This document shows positions 15,897 to 24,932 of a DNA stretch of 64,000 nucleotides, one piece after another. The stretch is from the NCBI RefSeq assembly GCF_000772045.1, contig NZ_CP009754.1, positions 1,054,001-1,118,000 on the forward strand, written 5' to 3'. The notes beneath the pieces are model-generated. The model saw nothing but the letters and a program-made list of their open reading frames with translations, made no database searches and was not told the origin of the DNA. The stretch is from Streptomyces sp. CCM_MD2014. GTDB taxonomy: Bacteria > Actinomycetota > Actinomycetes > Streptomycetales > Streptomycetaceae. Both the position numbers and the translations under genes were made by a program. The first letter of the stretch is position 1. Every line of letters starts with the position of its first letter.

Positions 15897-16652
15897 ATGG
15901 AGCCGCAGCTGCTGCACCGGGTCGCCGACTCGGTCGCCACCGTCGTCGTCCACCACCCGGCCAAGCGCAACGCCATGACGGCCGCGATGTGGCGGGCGCT
16001 GCCCCGCCTCCTCGACGACCTGGCCGCCGATCCCGGGGTGCGGGCGCTGGTGGTCACCGGTGAGGGCGCGACGTTCTGCGCCGGGGCCGACATCTCGACG
16101 CTGCGCGAGTCGGCGGAGGAGGCGCAGAAGCTGGCGGTACGCGCCGAAGAGGCCCTCGCCGCGTTCCCCAAGCCGACGCTGGCGGCGATCCGGGGGCACT
16201 GCGTGGGAGGCGGGGCGCAGTTGGCGGCGGCCTGCGATCTGCGGTTCGCCGAGGAGACGGCGCTGTTCGGCGTGACCCCGGCCAAGCTGGGGGTCGTGTA
16301 CCCGGCGTCCGCGACCCGGCGGCTGGTGGCGCTGACGGGTCCCGCCACCGCGAAGTACCTGCTGTTCAGCGGGGAGTTGATCGACGCCGCGCGGGCACTG
16401 CGCACCGGTCTGGTGGACGAGGTGCTGCCGGAGGGCGAACTGGGCAAACGGGTGGCGGAGTTCACCCGGGTGCTGGCGTCCCGCTCGCTGCTGACGCAGT
16501 CCGCGGCGAAGGAGTTCGCGAACGGACGCACGGACCGGGACGCCCACTGGGCCGCGCAGGCACGCGGCAGCGGCGACACCGCGGAGGGGGTCGCCGCCTT
16601 CCTGGAACGCAGGCGGCCGCGCTTCGGCTGGAGCGGGCCTACGTCAGGATGA
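15897..16652 (+). CDS. Enoyl-CoA hydratase/isomerase family protein
   Basis: This 251-aa crotonase-fold protein has an early VVHHPAKRNAMTAAMWRAL, an oxyanion-hole segment ATFCAGADISTLRES and a second segment AIRGHCVGGGAQLAAACDLR. The usual catalytic Glu in the second position (as in FGVTPAKLGVVYPA) is not clear, so the exact reaction could be hydratase, isomerase or another CoA-thioester reaction. I chose ATG 15897 because the frame upstream runs through a repeat tract of poor coding look. No good ribosome site precedes it. Its last 14 bases overlap the convergent DJ-1 gene. Confidence 0.85.
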   Translation: MEPQLLHRVADSVATVVVHHPAKRNAMTAAMWRALPRLLDDLAADPGVRALVVTGEGATFCAGADISTLRESAEEAQKLAVRAEEALAAFPKPTLAAIRGHCVGGGAQLAAACDLRFAEETALFGVTPAKLGVVYPASATRRLVALTGPATAKYLLFSGELIDAARALRTGLVDEVLPEGELGKRVAEFTRVLASRSLLTQSAAKEFANGRTDRDAHWAAQARGSGDTAEGVAAFLERRRPRFGWSGPTSG

Positions 16653-17274
16653 ACCGGCTCCGGCCGCGGAACTCCTCGACGAGGTGCGCGGGCGCCTTGG
16701 CCGGCGACCCGGCGTCGTAGGGCGGCTGGGGGTCGTACTCGGTCAGGAGCTGCACCGCCTGCGCGTGCTCGTCGCCGGCGATCCTGCCGAGCAGGGTCAG
16801 TCCCATGTCGATGCCGGAGGAGACACCGGCCGCGGTGACGTACTTGCCGTCGGTGACGACCCGTTCCCCGGTCGGCTCGGCTCCGTACTGCGTCAGGAAG
16901 TCCAGCGCCAGCCAGTGCGAGGTGGCGCGTCGCCCCTCCAGCAGCCCGGCGGCGGCGAGCAGCAGGGAACCGGTGCACACCGACGTGGTCCAGGTGCTGG
17001 TGGCGTCGGCGGCGCGCAGCCAGTCCAGCAGGGTCTCGTTCTCCATCTGCGTACTCTGACCGGGCCCGCCGGGGACGACGACGATGTCGGGGGCCGGTGC
17101 GTCCGTCAGGGTCCGGTCGGCGGTGAGCGCGAGGTTCCCGGTGTCGGTGCGGACGGGGCCGGTGTGCTCGGCGACGAAGACGGTCTCCGCGTCCGGGAGA
17201 CGGCCGAGGGTCTCGTACGGGCCGACGGCGTCGAGGGCGGTGAAGCGGTCGAAGAGGACGATGGCGATCTGCAC
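16639..17274 (-). CDS. DJ-1/PfpI family protein (isonitrile-hydratase-like)
   Basis: This 211-aa cytoplasmic protein has the nucleophile elbow TTSVCTGSLLLAAAGLLEGR with its conserved Cys, an early Glu segment YETLGRLPDAETVFV, and THW-like RRATSHWLALDF. The GTG start has GGAAGGA upstream. It lies 44 bp downstream of, and on the same strand as, a GATase1-AraC regulator whose N-terminal domain is clearly paralogous (SVCTGAILLARAGLLDGRRA). The pair probably sense or convert related small molecules. Isonitrile hydratase is the nearest named activity, but the substrate is unknown. Confidence 0.87.
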   Translation of the reverse strand: MQIAIVLFDRFTALDAVGPYETLGRLPDAETVFVAEHTGPVRTDTGNLALTADRTLTDAPAPDIVVVPGGPGQSTQMENETLLDWLRAADATSTWTTSVCTGSLLLAAAGLLEGRRATSHWLALDFLTQYGAEPTGERVVTDGKYVTAAGVSSGIDMGLTLLGRIAGDEHAQAVQLLTEYDPQPPYDAGSPAKAPAHLVEEFRGRSRFILT

Positions 17275-17318
17275 GTGTTTCCTTCCGGGGTCGGTGGACG
17301 ACGGTGCGGGTACGGGTT

Positions 17319-18296
17319 TCAGCGGGCCGGCGCGGACCGGAACCGGCGGCGGTACTCCGCCGGTGCGGTGCCGAGAGCCTTGACGAAGGCGCGGCGCATG
17401 GCTTCCGGCGTGCCGTAGCCGCTGGCCCGGGAGACCTCCTCGACGCCGTCACCGGTGTCCTCGAGCAGCCGCCGGGCGTGCTCCAGACGGACCCGGTCGA
17501 CGAAGTGGCCCGGCGTCGTGCCGGTCTCCGCCCGGAAGGCACGGGCGAAGTGGCGCGGCGAGAGGCTGGCGCGGGCGGCGAGGGACTCGACGCTCAGATC
17601 GGCGCCGGGGTGCTCGGTGATCCACTGCTGGAGCTCCCGCAGCGGTTCGCGCCGTGCGGTCTGGGCGGCGAGCTGGGCACTGAACTGGACCTGGTTCCCG
17701 GGCCTGCGCAGGAACACCACCAGGTGCCGGGCGACGGTCAGGGCGACGTCCCGGCCCAGATCCTCCTCCACCAGCGCCAGGGCGAGGTCGATGCCGGAGG
17801 TGACGCCGGCGGACGTGGCCACGTTGCCGTCCCGGATGTAGATGGGGTCGGGGTCGACGTCCACGGCCGGGTGGTCGCGGGCCAGCCGGTCGCTGTAGGC
17901 CCAGTGCGTGGTGGCACGGCGGCCGTCCAGCAGTCCGGCCCGGGCGAGCAGGATCGCGCCGGTGCAGACGGAGACCAGGCGCCGGGGGCGCGGCCCGTGC
18001 TCACGCAGCCATGCGGTCAGGCGCGGGTCGGGATCGCGGGTGCCCTGGCCGCCGGGGACCACCAGGGTGTCCGGCGGCGGCGCCTCGGCGAGCGCCTGGT
18101 CCGGTACGACGGTCAGACCGCTGGAGGTGCGCACGGGCGCACCGTCCAGTGATGCCGTGCGGATCCGGTACGTGCCCGGCGTGTGCTTCTCGGCGCCCGC
18201 GAAGACCTCCACGGGGCCGGTGACGTCGAGGCTCTGCACGTCGTCGAAGAGGACTACCAGTACGGTCCGCCCGGTGTGCCGGGTTCGCTGCGCCAT
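17319..18296 (-). CDS. GATase1-like/AraC-family transcriptional regulator
   Basis: The 325-aa protein has an N-terminal DJ-1/PfpI-like ligand domain (residues 12-195, Cys in SVCTGAILLARAG). A C-terminal AraC DNA-binding domain (about 210-320) has two helix-turn-helix units: LSVESLAARASLSPRHFARA and VEEVSRASGYGTPEAMRRAF. This matches the GlxA/FtrA type of regulator. It sits 44 bp upstream of a DJ-1 gene on the same strand and probably controls it. The start ATG has only a weak ribosome site (GAAGAA). Confidence 0.9.
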   Translation of the reverse strand: MAQRTRHTGRTVLVVLFDDVQSLDVTGPVEVFAGAEKHTPGTYRIRTASLDGAPVRTSSGLTVVPDQALAEAPPPDTLVVPGGQGTRDPDPRLTAWLREHGPRPRRLVSVCTGAILLARAGLLDGRRATTHWAYSDRLARDHPAVDVDPDPIYIRDGNVATSAGVTSGIDLALALVEEDLGRDVALTVARHLVVFLRRPGNQVQFSAQLAAQTARREPLRELQQWITEHPGADLSVESLAARASLSPRHFARAFRAETGTTPGHFVDRVRLEHARRLLEDTGDGVEEVSRASGYGTPEAMRRAFVKALGTAPAEYRRRFRSAPAR

Positions 18297-18409
18297 GCCG
18301 AGGATTCTTCGCCCCCCGCGGGACGGCCGCAATGACGAGAACCCCTCCTTTCCTGCCATGCCTCGCACGGACCCGAGGAACGTACTGAGCGGTTGGTAAC
18401 GTGCGTGGC

Positions 18410-19279
18410 ATGACAACTTCCGCGATCGACGCACGCGCGGGCCGCCGCTGCCACAACGCGCTCAACTCCCTGCACTCGACGCACTACTTCTCCCCCGACC
18501 TGGGCCGTGAGCTGGGCGCCCTCGGGGTCACCGACGCCCCGGCCGTCAACTTCGCGGCGCGGGCCGCCGCACTGGGTCCGGTCGGCGCCGGCGCCGTGAC
18601 GGCGGCGTTCTACAACTACAAGCACGACCTCGTCGCCCGGCACGTGCCCGCCGTGTGGGAGAAGGTCACGCCGGAGCAGGCGCTGGCGGCACGTCTGCGT
18701 GCCGTGGACGCGACGCTGCGCCGGCTGCTGGGCGAGGAGGCCGTGGCGTCGTCCGGGATGGCGGAGGCGGCCGAACTGGCCCTGCGCGCCGCCGAGGGCT
18801 GCTCGCGCAGCGCCCGCCCGCTCTACTCCGCCCACGCGGACCTGCCCGTGCCCGACGCCCCGCACCTGGCGTTCTGGCACGCGGCGACACTGCTGCGCGA
18901 GCACCGCGGCGACGGTCACCTCGCCGCGCTCCTGACCGCGGGCCTGGACGGCCTGGAGGCGCTGGTGACGCACACCGCGACCGGCAAGGGCCTGGCACCG
19001 AAGTGGGTCTTCACCACCCGGGGATGGACCCGGGAGGAGTGGGACGCGGCCGTCGGACGGCTGCGCGAGCGCGGGCTGGTCGATGCGGCCGGCGGGCTGA
19101 CCGAGGAGGGCACGGCGCTGCGCGAGGGGATCGAACGGGAGACGGACCGGCTGGACGCGGCGCCCTACGCGCATCTGGGGGCGGAGGGCGTGGCACGCCT
19201 GACGGAACTCGGGTCGGCCTTCGCGCGCACGGCGCTCGGTGCGGGTGCCTTCCCTGCGGACCTGCTCGCCAAGCGCTGA
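18410..19279 (+). CDS. SCO6745-type conserved actinobacterial protein (SalK-like)
   Basis: The 289-aa soluble protein has RRCHNALNSLHSTHYFSPDL at the N terminus and AFYNYKHDLVARHVPAVW about 60 residues in. A C-terminal winged-helix-like segment reads WTREEWDAAVGRLRERGLVD then LTEEGTALREGIERETD. It matches the family I remember as SCO6745/SalK, found in many Streptomyces and linked in annotation to a helix-turn-helix fold. Function is not established. ATG 18410 has no ribosome site, so a leaderless mRNA is possible. No operon partner is seen. Confidence 0.8.
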   Translation: MTTSAIDARAGRRCHNALNSLHSTHYFSPDLGRELGALGVTDAPAVNFAARAAALGPVGAGAVTAAFYNYKHDLVARHVPAVWEKVTPEQALAARLRAVDATLRRLLGEEAVASSGMAEAAELALRAAEGCSRSARPLYSAHADLPVPDAPHLAFWHAATLLREHRGDGHLAALLTAGLDGLEALVTHTATGKGLAPKWVFTTRGWTREEWDAAVGRLRERGLVDAAGGLTEEGTALREGIERETDRLDAAPYAHLGAEGVARLTELGSAFARTALGAGAFPADLLAKR

Positions 19280-19352
19280 CGGGCTGACGGGCTGCCGGGC
19301 CGACGACACGCCCGGGCGTGCACAGGCGCGCACAGCGGGCGTGCGGGCGGGC

Positions 19353-19408
19353 ATACGGCGCCGGTACGGAGGTACCCGTATGTCTCCCGGCCTGGGCGGC
19401 CGGGAGAC
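19353..19408 (+). promoter_or_regulatory. Two tandem hairpins before the LPFR small gene
   Basis: The first structure nests ATACG (19353-19357) with CGTAT (19377-19381) and GGTAC (19363-19367) with GTACC (19372-19376). The second is a perfect 11-bp stem, GTCTCCCGGCC (19382-19392) with GGCCGGGAGAC (19398-19408), loop TGGGC. It ends three bases before the AAGGGG ribosome site of the next gene. It could be the terminator of the upstream gene or a 5' leader structure of the small gene. Confidence 0.55.
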
Positions 19409-19422
19409 GAAAGGGGCAACTC

Positions 19423-19554
19423 GTGTTCCGTGCCATCGCAGACGTACTGCGCCAGATCGGTGGCGCAGTCGCCACCGTGGTGACGCTTCCCTTCCGGGCC
19501 CTGGCCCGGCTGTTCGGCGGGGCCTCGTCCGCCACCCGGGGCCGCCGGGTCTGA
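19423..19554 (+). CDS. LPFR-motif small protein (43 aa)
   Basis: It encodes MFRAIADVLRQIGGAVATVV followed by TLPFRALARLFGGASSATRG and a basic end. The first 35 residues can form one amphipathic to hydrophobic helix, and TLPFRAL is the hallmark of small Streptomyces proteins named LPFR motif small protein in current annotation (from memory). GTG start with AAGGGG upstream. Probably membrane-peripheral. Function unknown. Confidence 0.75.
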   Translation: MFRAIADVLRQIGGAVATVVTLPFRALARLFGGASSATRGRRV

Positions 19555-19667
19555 TCCCGGGCCGCCTCCGCGCGGTTTCCGCCTCCGGGACGGCGCCCTG
19601 ATCCCCGATTGTCGTCGCCACCTGCCACAATTGCCGCGCAACCTCAGTGAGAAGGCGGTACGGGATC

Positions 19668-22010
19668 GTGACGACACCCGACGTAGGGTCCATCGAAAGC
19701 AGGATCGCCGACGAGCTCGGCGTACGGGAGCGGCAGGTGAAGGCCGCGGTCGAGCTGCTCGACGGCGGCTCGACGGTGCCCTTCATCGCCCGCTACCGCA
19801 AGGAAGCGACCGAGATGCTCGACGACGCGCAGCTGCGCACGCTCGAGGAGCGGCTGCGCTATCTGCGGGAGCTGGAGGAGCGGCGGGCGGCGATCCTCGA
19901 CTCGGTCCGCGAGCAGGGCAAGCTCACCGAGGAGCTGGAGGCGCGCATCCGCTCGGCGCAGACCAAGGCGCGCCTCGAGGACATCTATCTGCCGTTCAAG
20001 CCGAAGCGGCGCACGAAGGCGCAGATCGCGCGCGAGGCGGGTCTTGAACCGCTGGCCGAGGGTCTGCTCGCCGACGCGTCGGTGGACCCGCTGGCCGCGG
20101 CGGCCGCGTTCGCCGACGCCGACAAGGGCGTGGCCGATCCGCAGGCCGCGCTGGACGGGGCGCGCTCGATCCTCACGGAGAAGTTCTCGGAGGACGCCGA
20201 CCTGATCGGCGAGCTGCGCGAGCGGATGTGGCAGCGCGGGCGGCTCGCCGCCAAGGTCAAGGAGGGCAAGGAGGAGGCGGGCGCCAAGTTCGCCGACTAC
20301 TTCGACTTCGCCGAGCCGTTCACCGACCTGCCCTCGCACCGCGTGCTCGCGATGCTGCGCGGCGAGAAGGAGGACGTGCTCGATCTCGTCCTGGAGCCCG
20401 AGGAGCCCACCGAGGGGCCGTCGTCGTACGAGGCGATCGTCGCGAGCCGGTTCGGGATCGCGGACCGGGGCCGGCCCGCGGACAAGTGGCTGGGCGACAC
20501 GGTCCGCTGGGCCTGGCGCACCCGCATTCTGGTCCATCTCGGCATCGACCTCAGGCTGCGCCTGCGCACCGCGGCGGAGGACGAGGCGGTGAACGTGTTC
20601 GCCGCCAACCTGCGCGACCTGCTGCTGGCCGCCCCGGCCGGCACCCGGGCGACGCTCGGCCTGGACCCCGGTTTCCGTACCGGTGTGAAGGTCGCCGTGG
20701 TCGACGCGACCGGCAAGGTCGTGGCCACGGACGTCATCCACCCGCACGTCCCCGCCAACCGCTGGGACGAGGCGATCGCCAAGCTGGCGCGGCTGGCGAA
20801 GGAGCACGCGGTCGAACTGATCGCCATCGGCAACGGCACGGCCTCCCGCGAGACCGACAAGCTCGCCGGGGAACTCATCTCCAAGCACCCGGAGCTGAAG
20901 CTCACCAAGGTGATGGTGTCCGAGGCGGGCGCTTCCGTGTACTCGGCCTCCGCCTTCGCCTCCCAGGAGCTCCCCGACATGGACGTCTCGCTGCGGGGCG
21001 CGGTGTCGATCGCCCGGCGGCTGCAGGACCCGCTGGCCGAGCTGGTGAAGATCGACCCGAAGTCGATCGGCGTCGGCCAGTACCAGCACGACCTCTCCGA
21101 GGTGAAGCTGTCCCGCTCGCTGGACGCGGTGGTCGAGGACTGTGTGAACGGCGTGGGGGTGGACGTCAACACGGCCTCCGCGCCGCTGCTGGCCCGGGTC
21201 TCCGGCATCACCTCCGGGCTCGCCGAGAACATCGTGGCGCACCGGGACGCGAACGGGCCGTTCAGGTCGCGGACCGCGCTGAAGAAGGTGCCGCGGCTCG
21301 GCCCCAAGGCGTACGAGCAGTGCGCGGGCTTCCTGCGGATCCGGGGCGGCGACGACCCGCTGGACGCGTCCAGTGTGCACCCCGAGGCGTACCCCGTGGT
21401 GCGGCGGATGGTGAAGACCGCCGGGCAGGAGGTGGCCGGGCTGATCGGCAACACGTCGGTGCTGCGGTCGCTGAGGCCGGACCAGTTCGTGGACGAGACC
21501 TTCGGTCTGCCGACGGTCACGGACATTCTGCGGGAGCTGGAGAAGCCCGGGCGCGACCCGCGGCCCGCGTTCAAGACGGCCACCTTCAAGGAGGGCGTGG
21601 AGAAGATCTCCGACCTGTCGTCCGGGATGGTGCTGGAGGGTGTCGTCACGAACGTCGCCGCGTTCGGGGCGTTCGTGGACGTCGGCGTGCATCAGGACGG
21701 GCTCGTGCACGTGTCCGCGATGTCCAGGACGTTCGTGAAGGATCCGCGGGACGTGGTCAAGCCCGGGGACATCGTGAAGGTGAAGGTGATGGACGTCGAC
21801 ATTCCGCGGAAGCGGATCTCGTTGACGTTGCGGCTGGACGACGAAGCGGCGCCGCAGGGGGAGCCGAAGAAGGAGCGGGGCGGGCGGCCGCCCCGGCAGC
21901 GGCAGCAGCGGCAGGGTGGTGCCGGAGGCGGTAAGGGGCGTCCGGCGTCGGCGCCCGCTCCGTCCAACGGGGCGATGGCGGACGCGTTGCGGCGGGCCGG
22001 GTTGGCGTAG
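19668..22010 (+). CDS. tex: Tex family S1 RNA-binding transcription accessory protein
   Basis: The 780-aa protein has the full Tex order. The N-terminal Tex domain runs from [19 protein letters not shown] and [14 protein letters not shown] YqgF/RNase H-like domain has [21 protein letters not shown] helix-hairpin-helix reads [22 protein letters not shown]-terminal S1 domain reads [20 protein letters not shown] then [11 protein letters not shown] basic Arg/Gln/Gly tail follows the S1 domain. Tex binds nucleic acid and affects transcription and stress tolerance in other bacteria. GTG 19668 was chosen; an in-frame GTG seven codons earlier is possible. A large nested repeat/terminator separates it from the convergent ABC-F gene. 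Confidence 0.96.
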   Translation: MTTPDVGSIESRIADELGVRERQVKAAVELLDGGSTVPFIARYRKEATEMLDDAQLRTLEERLRYLRELEERRAAILDSVREQGKLTEELEARIRSAQTKARLEDIYLPFKPKRRTKAQIAREAGLEPLAEGLLADASVDPLAAAAAFADADKGVADPQAALDGARSILTEKFSEDADLIGELRERMWQRGRLAAKVKEGKEEAGAKFADYFDFAEPFTDLPSHRVLAMLRGEKEDVLDLVLEPEEPTEGPSSYEAIVASRFGIADRGRPADKWLGDTVRWAWRTRILVHLGIDLRLRLRTAAEDEAVNVFAANLRDLLLAAPAGTRATLGLDPGFRTGVKVAVVDATGKVVATDVIHPHVPANRWDEAIAKLARLAKEHAVELIAIGNGTASRETDKLAGELISKHPELKLTKVMVSEAGASVYSASAFASQELPDMDVSLRGAVSIARRLQDPLAELVKIDPKSIGVGQYQHDLSEVKLSRSLDAVVEDCVNGVGVDVNTASAPLLARVSGITSGLAENIVAHRDANGPFRSRTALKKVPRLGPKAYEQCAGFLRIRGGDDPLDASSVHPEAYPVVRRMVKTAGQEVAGLIGNTSVLRSLRPDQFVDETFGLPTVTDILRELEKPGRDPRPAFKTATFKEGVEKISDLSSGMVLEGVVTNVAAFGAFVDVGVHQDGLVHVSAMSRTFVKDPRDVVKPGDIVKVKVMDVDIPRKRISLTLRLDDEAAPQGEPKKERGGRPPRQRQQRQGGAGGGKGRPASAPAPSNGAMADALRRAGLA

Positions 22011-22056
22011 GCGCCCGGCGGCCGGGGCGGGGGGCGCGCGGGCCGGCAGTTGCCGG

Positions 22057-22161
22057 GTGCCTCCCCCGCTCTCGGCTTCGCTCGGGCGGGAGGTGCCCCC
22101 ACCGCCCACCCGTGCCGCCCTGGGGGCACCTCCCAGGCCGTTCGGGCACTGGGGGAGGCAC
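22057..22161. terminator. Nested double inverted repeat between convergent genes
   Basis: The outer arms GTGCCTCCCCC (22057-22067) and GGGGGAGGCAC (22151-22161) match perfectly across 83 bp. Inside, GGGAGGTGCCCCCA (22088-22101) and TGGGGGCACCTCCC (22121-22134) form a perfect 14-bp stem. The CTCGGCTTCGCTCG core is typical of the dispersed intergenic repeats of Streptomyces chromosomes. Between tex and the ABC-F gene it should end transcription from both sides. Confidence 0.75.
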
Positions 22162-22173
22162 GACTGCCCACAG

Positions 22174-23817
22174 CTACGTGCGTTCCACCACCTTGCCGTT
22201 CGTCACTTCCAGGCGGCGGGTCACGTGTACCGCGTTCAGCATGCGGCGGTCGTGGGTGACGAGGAGGAGAGTGCCCTCGTAGGCGTCCAGGGCCGATTCG
22301 AGTTGTTCGATGGCCGGCAGGTCGAGGTGGTTGGTCGGCTCGTCCAGGACCAGGAGGTTGACGCCCCGGCCCTGGAGGAGGGCGAGGGCGGCACGGGTGC
22401 GCTCGCCGGGTGAGAGGCTCGACGCGGGGCGCGTGACGTGGTCCGCCTTGAGACCGAACTTGGCCAGCAGGGTGCGGATCTCCGCCGGTTCGGTGTCGGG
22501 GACGGCGGGGCGGAAGGCGTCCAGCAGGATCTCGGGGCCGTGGAACAGCTTGCGGGCCTGGTCGACCTCGCCGAGCAGGACGCCGGAGCCGAGCGCCGCG
22601 TGCCCGGCGTCGAGCGGGACGCGGCCGAGGAGGGCACCGAGCAGCGTGGACTTGCCCGCGCCGTTGGCTCCCGTCACCGCCACCCGGTCCGCCCAGTCGA
22701 TCTGGAGGGAGACCGGACCGAGCACGAAGTCGCCGCGCCTGACCTCGGCGTCGCGCAGGGTGGCGACGACCGCGCCCGAGCGGGGTGCCGAGGCGATCTC
22801 CATGCGCAGTTCCCATTCCTTGCGCGGTTCCTCGACGACCTCCAGGCGCTCGATCATGCGCTGGGTCTGACGGGCCTTGGCGGCCTGCTTCTCGCTGGCC
22901 TCGCTGCGGAACTTGCGGCCGATCTTGTCGTTGTCGTTGCCCGCCTTGCGCCGGGCGTTCTTGACGCCCTTGTCCATCCAGGCGCGTTGCGTCTGGGCCC
23001 GGTCCTGGAGGGAGGCCCGCTTGTCGGCGTACTCCTCGTACTCGTCGCGGGCGTGCCGGCGGGCCACCTCGCGCTCCTCCAGGTACGCCTCGTAGCCGCC
23101 GCCGTAGAGGTTGATCTGCCGCTGGGCGAGGTCGAGTTCGAGGACCTTGGTGACGGTGCGGGTGAGGAACTCGCGGTCGTGGCTGACGACGACGGTGCCG
23201 GCGCGCAGGCCGGTCACGAAGCGTTCGAGGCGCTCCAGGCCGTCCAGGTCGAGGTCGTTGGTCGGCTCGTCGAGGAGGAAGACGTCGTAGCGGGAGAGGA
23301 GGAGGGAGGCGAGGCCGGCGCGGGCGGCCTGGCCGCCGGAGAGCGAGGTCATCGGCTGGTCCAGGCCGACGGTCAGGCCCAGCGCCTCGGCGGTTTCCTC
23401 CGCCCGGTCGTCGAGGTCCGCGCCGCCCAGGGCCAGCCAGCGCTCCAGGGCATTCGCGTAGGCGTCGTCGGCTCCGGGCGCGCCGTCCACCAGGGCCTGG
23501 GTGGCCTCGTCCATGGCGTGCTGGGCGTCGGTGACGCCGGTGCGGCGGGCCAGGAACTCCCGGACGCTCTCGCCGGGGCGGCGCTCCGGCTCCTGCGGGA
23601 GGTGGCCGACGGTGGCGGTGGGCGGGGACAGACGCAGCTCGCCCTGCTCCGGGGTGCTCAGCCCGGCGAGCATCCGCAGGAGGGTGGACTTGCCCGCGCC
23701 GTTGGCCCCGACGAGGCCGATCACGTCGCCGGGTGCGACGACGAGGTCGAGCCCGGTGAACAGGGAGCGGTCGCCGTGGCCGGCGGCGAGGTCTTTGGCG
23801 ACGAGGGTGGCAGTCAT
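22174..23817 (-). CDS. ABC-F family ATPase
   Basis: The 547-aa protein has two ATPase domains and no membrane segment. Walker A sites are LVGANGAGKSTLLRMLAG and VTGANGAGKSTLLGALLG. Signatures are TSLSGGQAARAGLAS and SLSPGERTRAALAL. Walker B sites are VFLLDEPTNDLDLDG and LLVLDEPTNHLDLPA. Between them (about 245-330) lies a charged linker with ARRHARDEYEEYADKR and KNARRKAGNDNDKIGRKF, the P-site tRNA interaction motif region. ABC-F proteins act on the ribosome, as housekeeping translation factors or antibiotic-protection factors. No attenuator leader is visible here, unlike the second ABC-F at 42433, so a housekeeping role is more likely. Confidence 0.94.
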   Translation of the reverse strand: MTATLVAKDLAAGHGDRSLFTGLDLVVAPGDVIGLVGANGAGKSTLLRMLAGLSTPEQGELRLSPPTATVGHLPQEPERRPGESVREFLARRTGVTDAQHAMDEATQALVDGAPGADDAYANALERWLALGGADLDDRAEETAEALGLTVGLDQPMTSLSGGQAARAGLASLLLSRYDVFLLDEPTNDLDLDGLERLERFVTGLRAGTVVVSHDREFLTRTVTKVLELDLAQRQINLYGGGYEAYLEEREVARRHARDEYEEYADKRASLQDRAQTQRAWMDKGVKNARRKAGNDNDKIGRKFRSEASEKQAAKARQTQRMIERLEVVEEPRKEWELRMEIASAPRSGAVVATLRDAEVRRGDFVLGPVSLQIDWADRVAVTGANGAGKSTLLGALLGRVPLDAGHAALGSGVLLGEVDQARKLFHGPEILLDAFRPAVPDTEPAEIRTLLAKFGLKADHVTRPASSLSPGERTRAALALLQGRGVNLLVLDEPTNHLDLPAIEQLESALDAYEGTLLLVTHDRRMLNAVHVTRRLEVTNGKVVERT

Positions 23818-23931
23818 CAGACCGTAGATCCTAGTCGCGGCCCGGTGCCGGCTCAGCCGGGTTTCCCCTGCGCCGGCCGCGAGGCGGGGCCGCTCCGGGC
23901 CGGGCCCGGGGCGTTCGGTTAACGTCCTGGT

Positions 23932-24894
23932 GTGGAAACCGAACTGGATGGCGAACTGACCGGTGAAGTCGTCGTGGTCGGCGGCGGGGTGATCGGGCTG
24001 ACGACCGCCGTCGTGCTCGCCGAGCGGGGCAGGCGGGTGCGGCTGTGGACGCGGGAGCCCGTCGAGCGGACCACCTCGGTGGTCGCGGGCGGGCTGTGGT
24101 GGCCGTACCGGATCGAGCCGGTCGCGCTGGCGCAGTCGTGGGCGCTGCGTTCCCTGGACGTGTACGAGGAGCTGTCGGCGCGGCCCGAGGAGACCGGCGT
24201 GCGCATGGTCGAAGGAGTGCTCGGCGAGACCGGCCTGGACGAGGTGGGCGCGTGGGCCTCGGCCCGGCTGCCGGGGCTGCGTGCGGCGACGCCCGCCGAG
24301 TACACGGGCTCGGGGCTGTGGGCGCGGCTGCCGCTCATCGACATGTCGACTCATCTGCCGTGGCTGCGGGAGCGGCTGGTGGCAGCGGGCGGCACGGTGG
24401 AGAACCGTGCGGTGACCGGGCTGGCCGAGGCGGACGCGCCGGTCGTGGTCAACTGCACCGGTCTGGCTTCCCGGGAGCTGGTGCCGGACCCGGCCGTGCG
24501 GCCGGTGCGCGGGCAGCTGGTCGTCGTGGAGAACCCCGGCATCCGCACCTGGCTGGTCTCGGCCGACCCCGACTCCGGTGAGACGACCTACTTCCTTCCG
24601 CAGCCCGGCCGGCTCCTGCTGGGCGGGACGGCCGAGGACGACGTCTGGTCGACCGAGCCGGACCCGGCGGTCGCGGAGGCCATCGTGCGGCGGTGCGCGG
24701 CCCTGCGGCCCGAGATCGCCGGGGCGCGGGTGCTCGCGCACCGGGTGGGACTGCGGCCGGCCCGGGACGCGGTCCGGCTGGAGCTCGGCACGCTGCCGGA
24801 CGGGCGGCGGCTCGTGCACAACTACGGCCACGGCGGCGCGGGCGTCACCGTGGCCTGGGGCTGCGCGCAGGAGGCGGCCCGGCTCGCCTCCTGA
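23932..24894 (+). CDS. FAD-dependent oxidoreductase, D-amino-acid oxidase type
   Basis: The 320-aa flavoprotein has the FAD loop VVVVGGGVIGLTTAVVLAER and RTTSVVAGGLWWPYRIEP, typical of DAO. PVRGQLVVVENPG and TYFLPQPGRLLLGGTAEDD carry the substrate-side residues. The C terminus has RVGLRPARDAVRLE and NYGHGGAGVTVAWGCA, the diagnostic DAO end. It should deaminate neutral D-amino acids to 2-oxo acids with H2O2 release. The GTG start follows GTTAACGTCCTG with no ribosome site, so a leaderless transcript is likely. It stands alone between ABC-F (divergent) and BCCT (convergent). Confidence 0.92.
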   Translation: METELDGELTGEVVVVGGGVIGLTTAVVLAERGRRVRLWTREPVERTTSVVAGGLWWPYRIEPVALAQSWALRSLDVYEELSARPEETGVRMVEGVLGETGLDEVGAWASARLPGLRAATPAEYTGSGLWARLPLIDMSTHLPWLRERLVAAGGTVENRAVTGLAEADAPVVVNCTGLASRELVPDPAVRPVRGQLVVVENPGIRTWLVSADPDSGETTYFLPQPGRLLLGGTAEDDVWSTEPDPAVAEAIVRRCAALRPEIAGARVLAHRVGLRPARDAVRLELGTLPDGRRLVHNYGHGGAGVTVAWGCAQEAARLAS

Positions 24895-24903
24895 CGCCGC
24901 GGT

Positions 24904-24931
24904 CCCGGCCCCGCTCGCGCGGGCGGCCGGG
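24904..24931. terminator. Hairpin between DAO-like and BCCT genes
   Basis: CCCGGCC (24904-24910) and GGCCGGG (24925-24931) pair across a GC-rich 14-nt loop. The hairpin sits in the 38-bp gap between convergent stops. Confidence 0.5.
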
Positions 24932-24932
24932 G

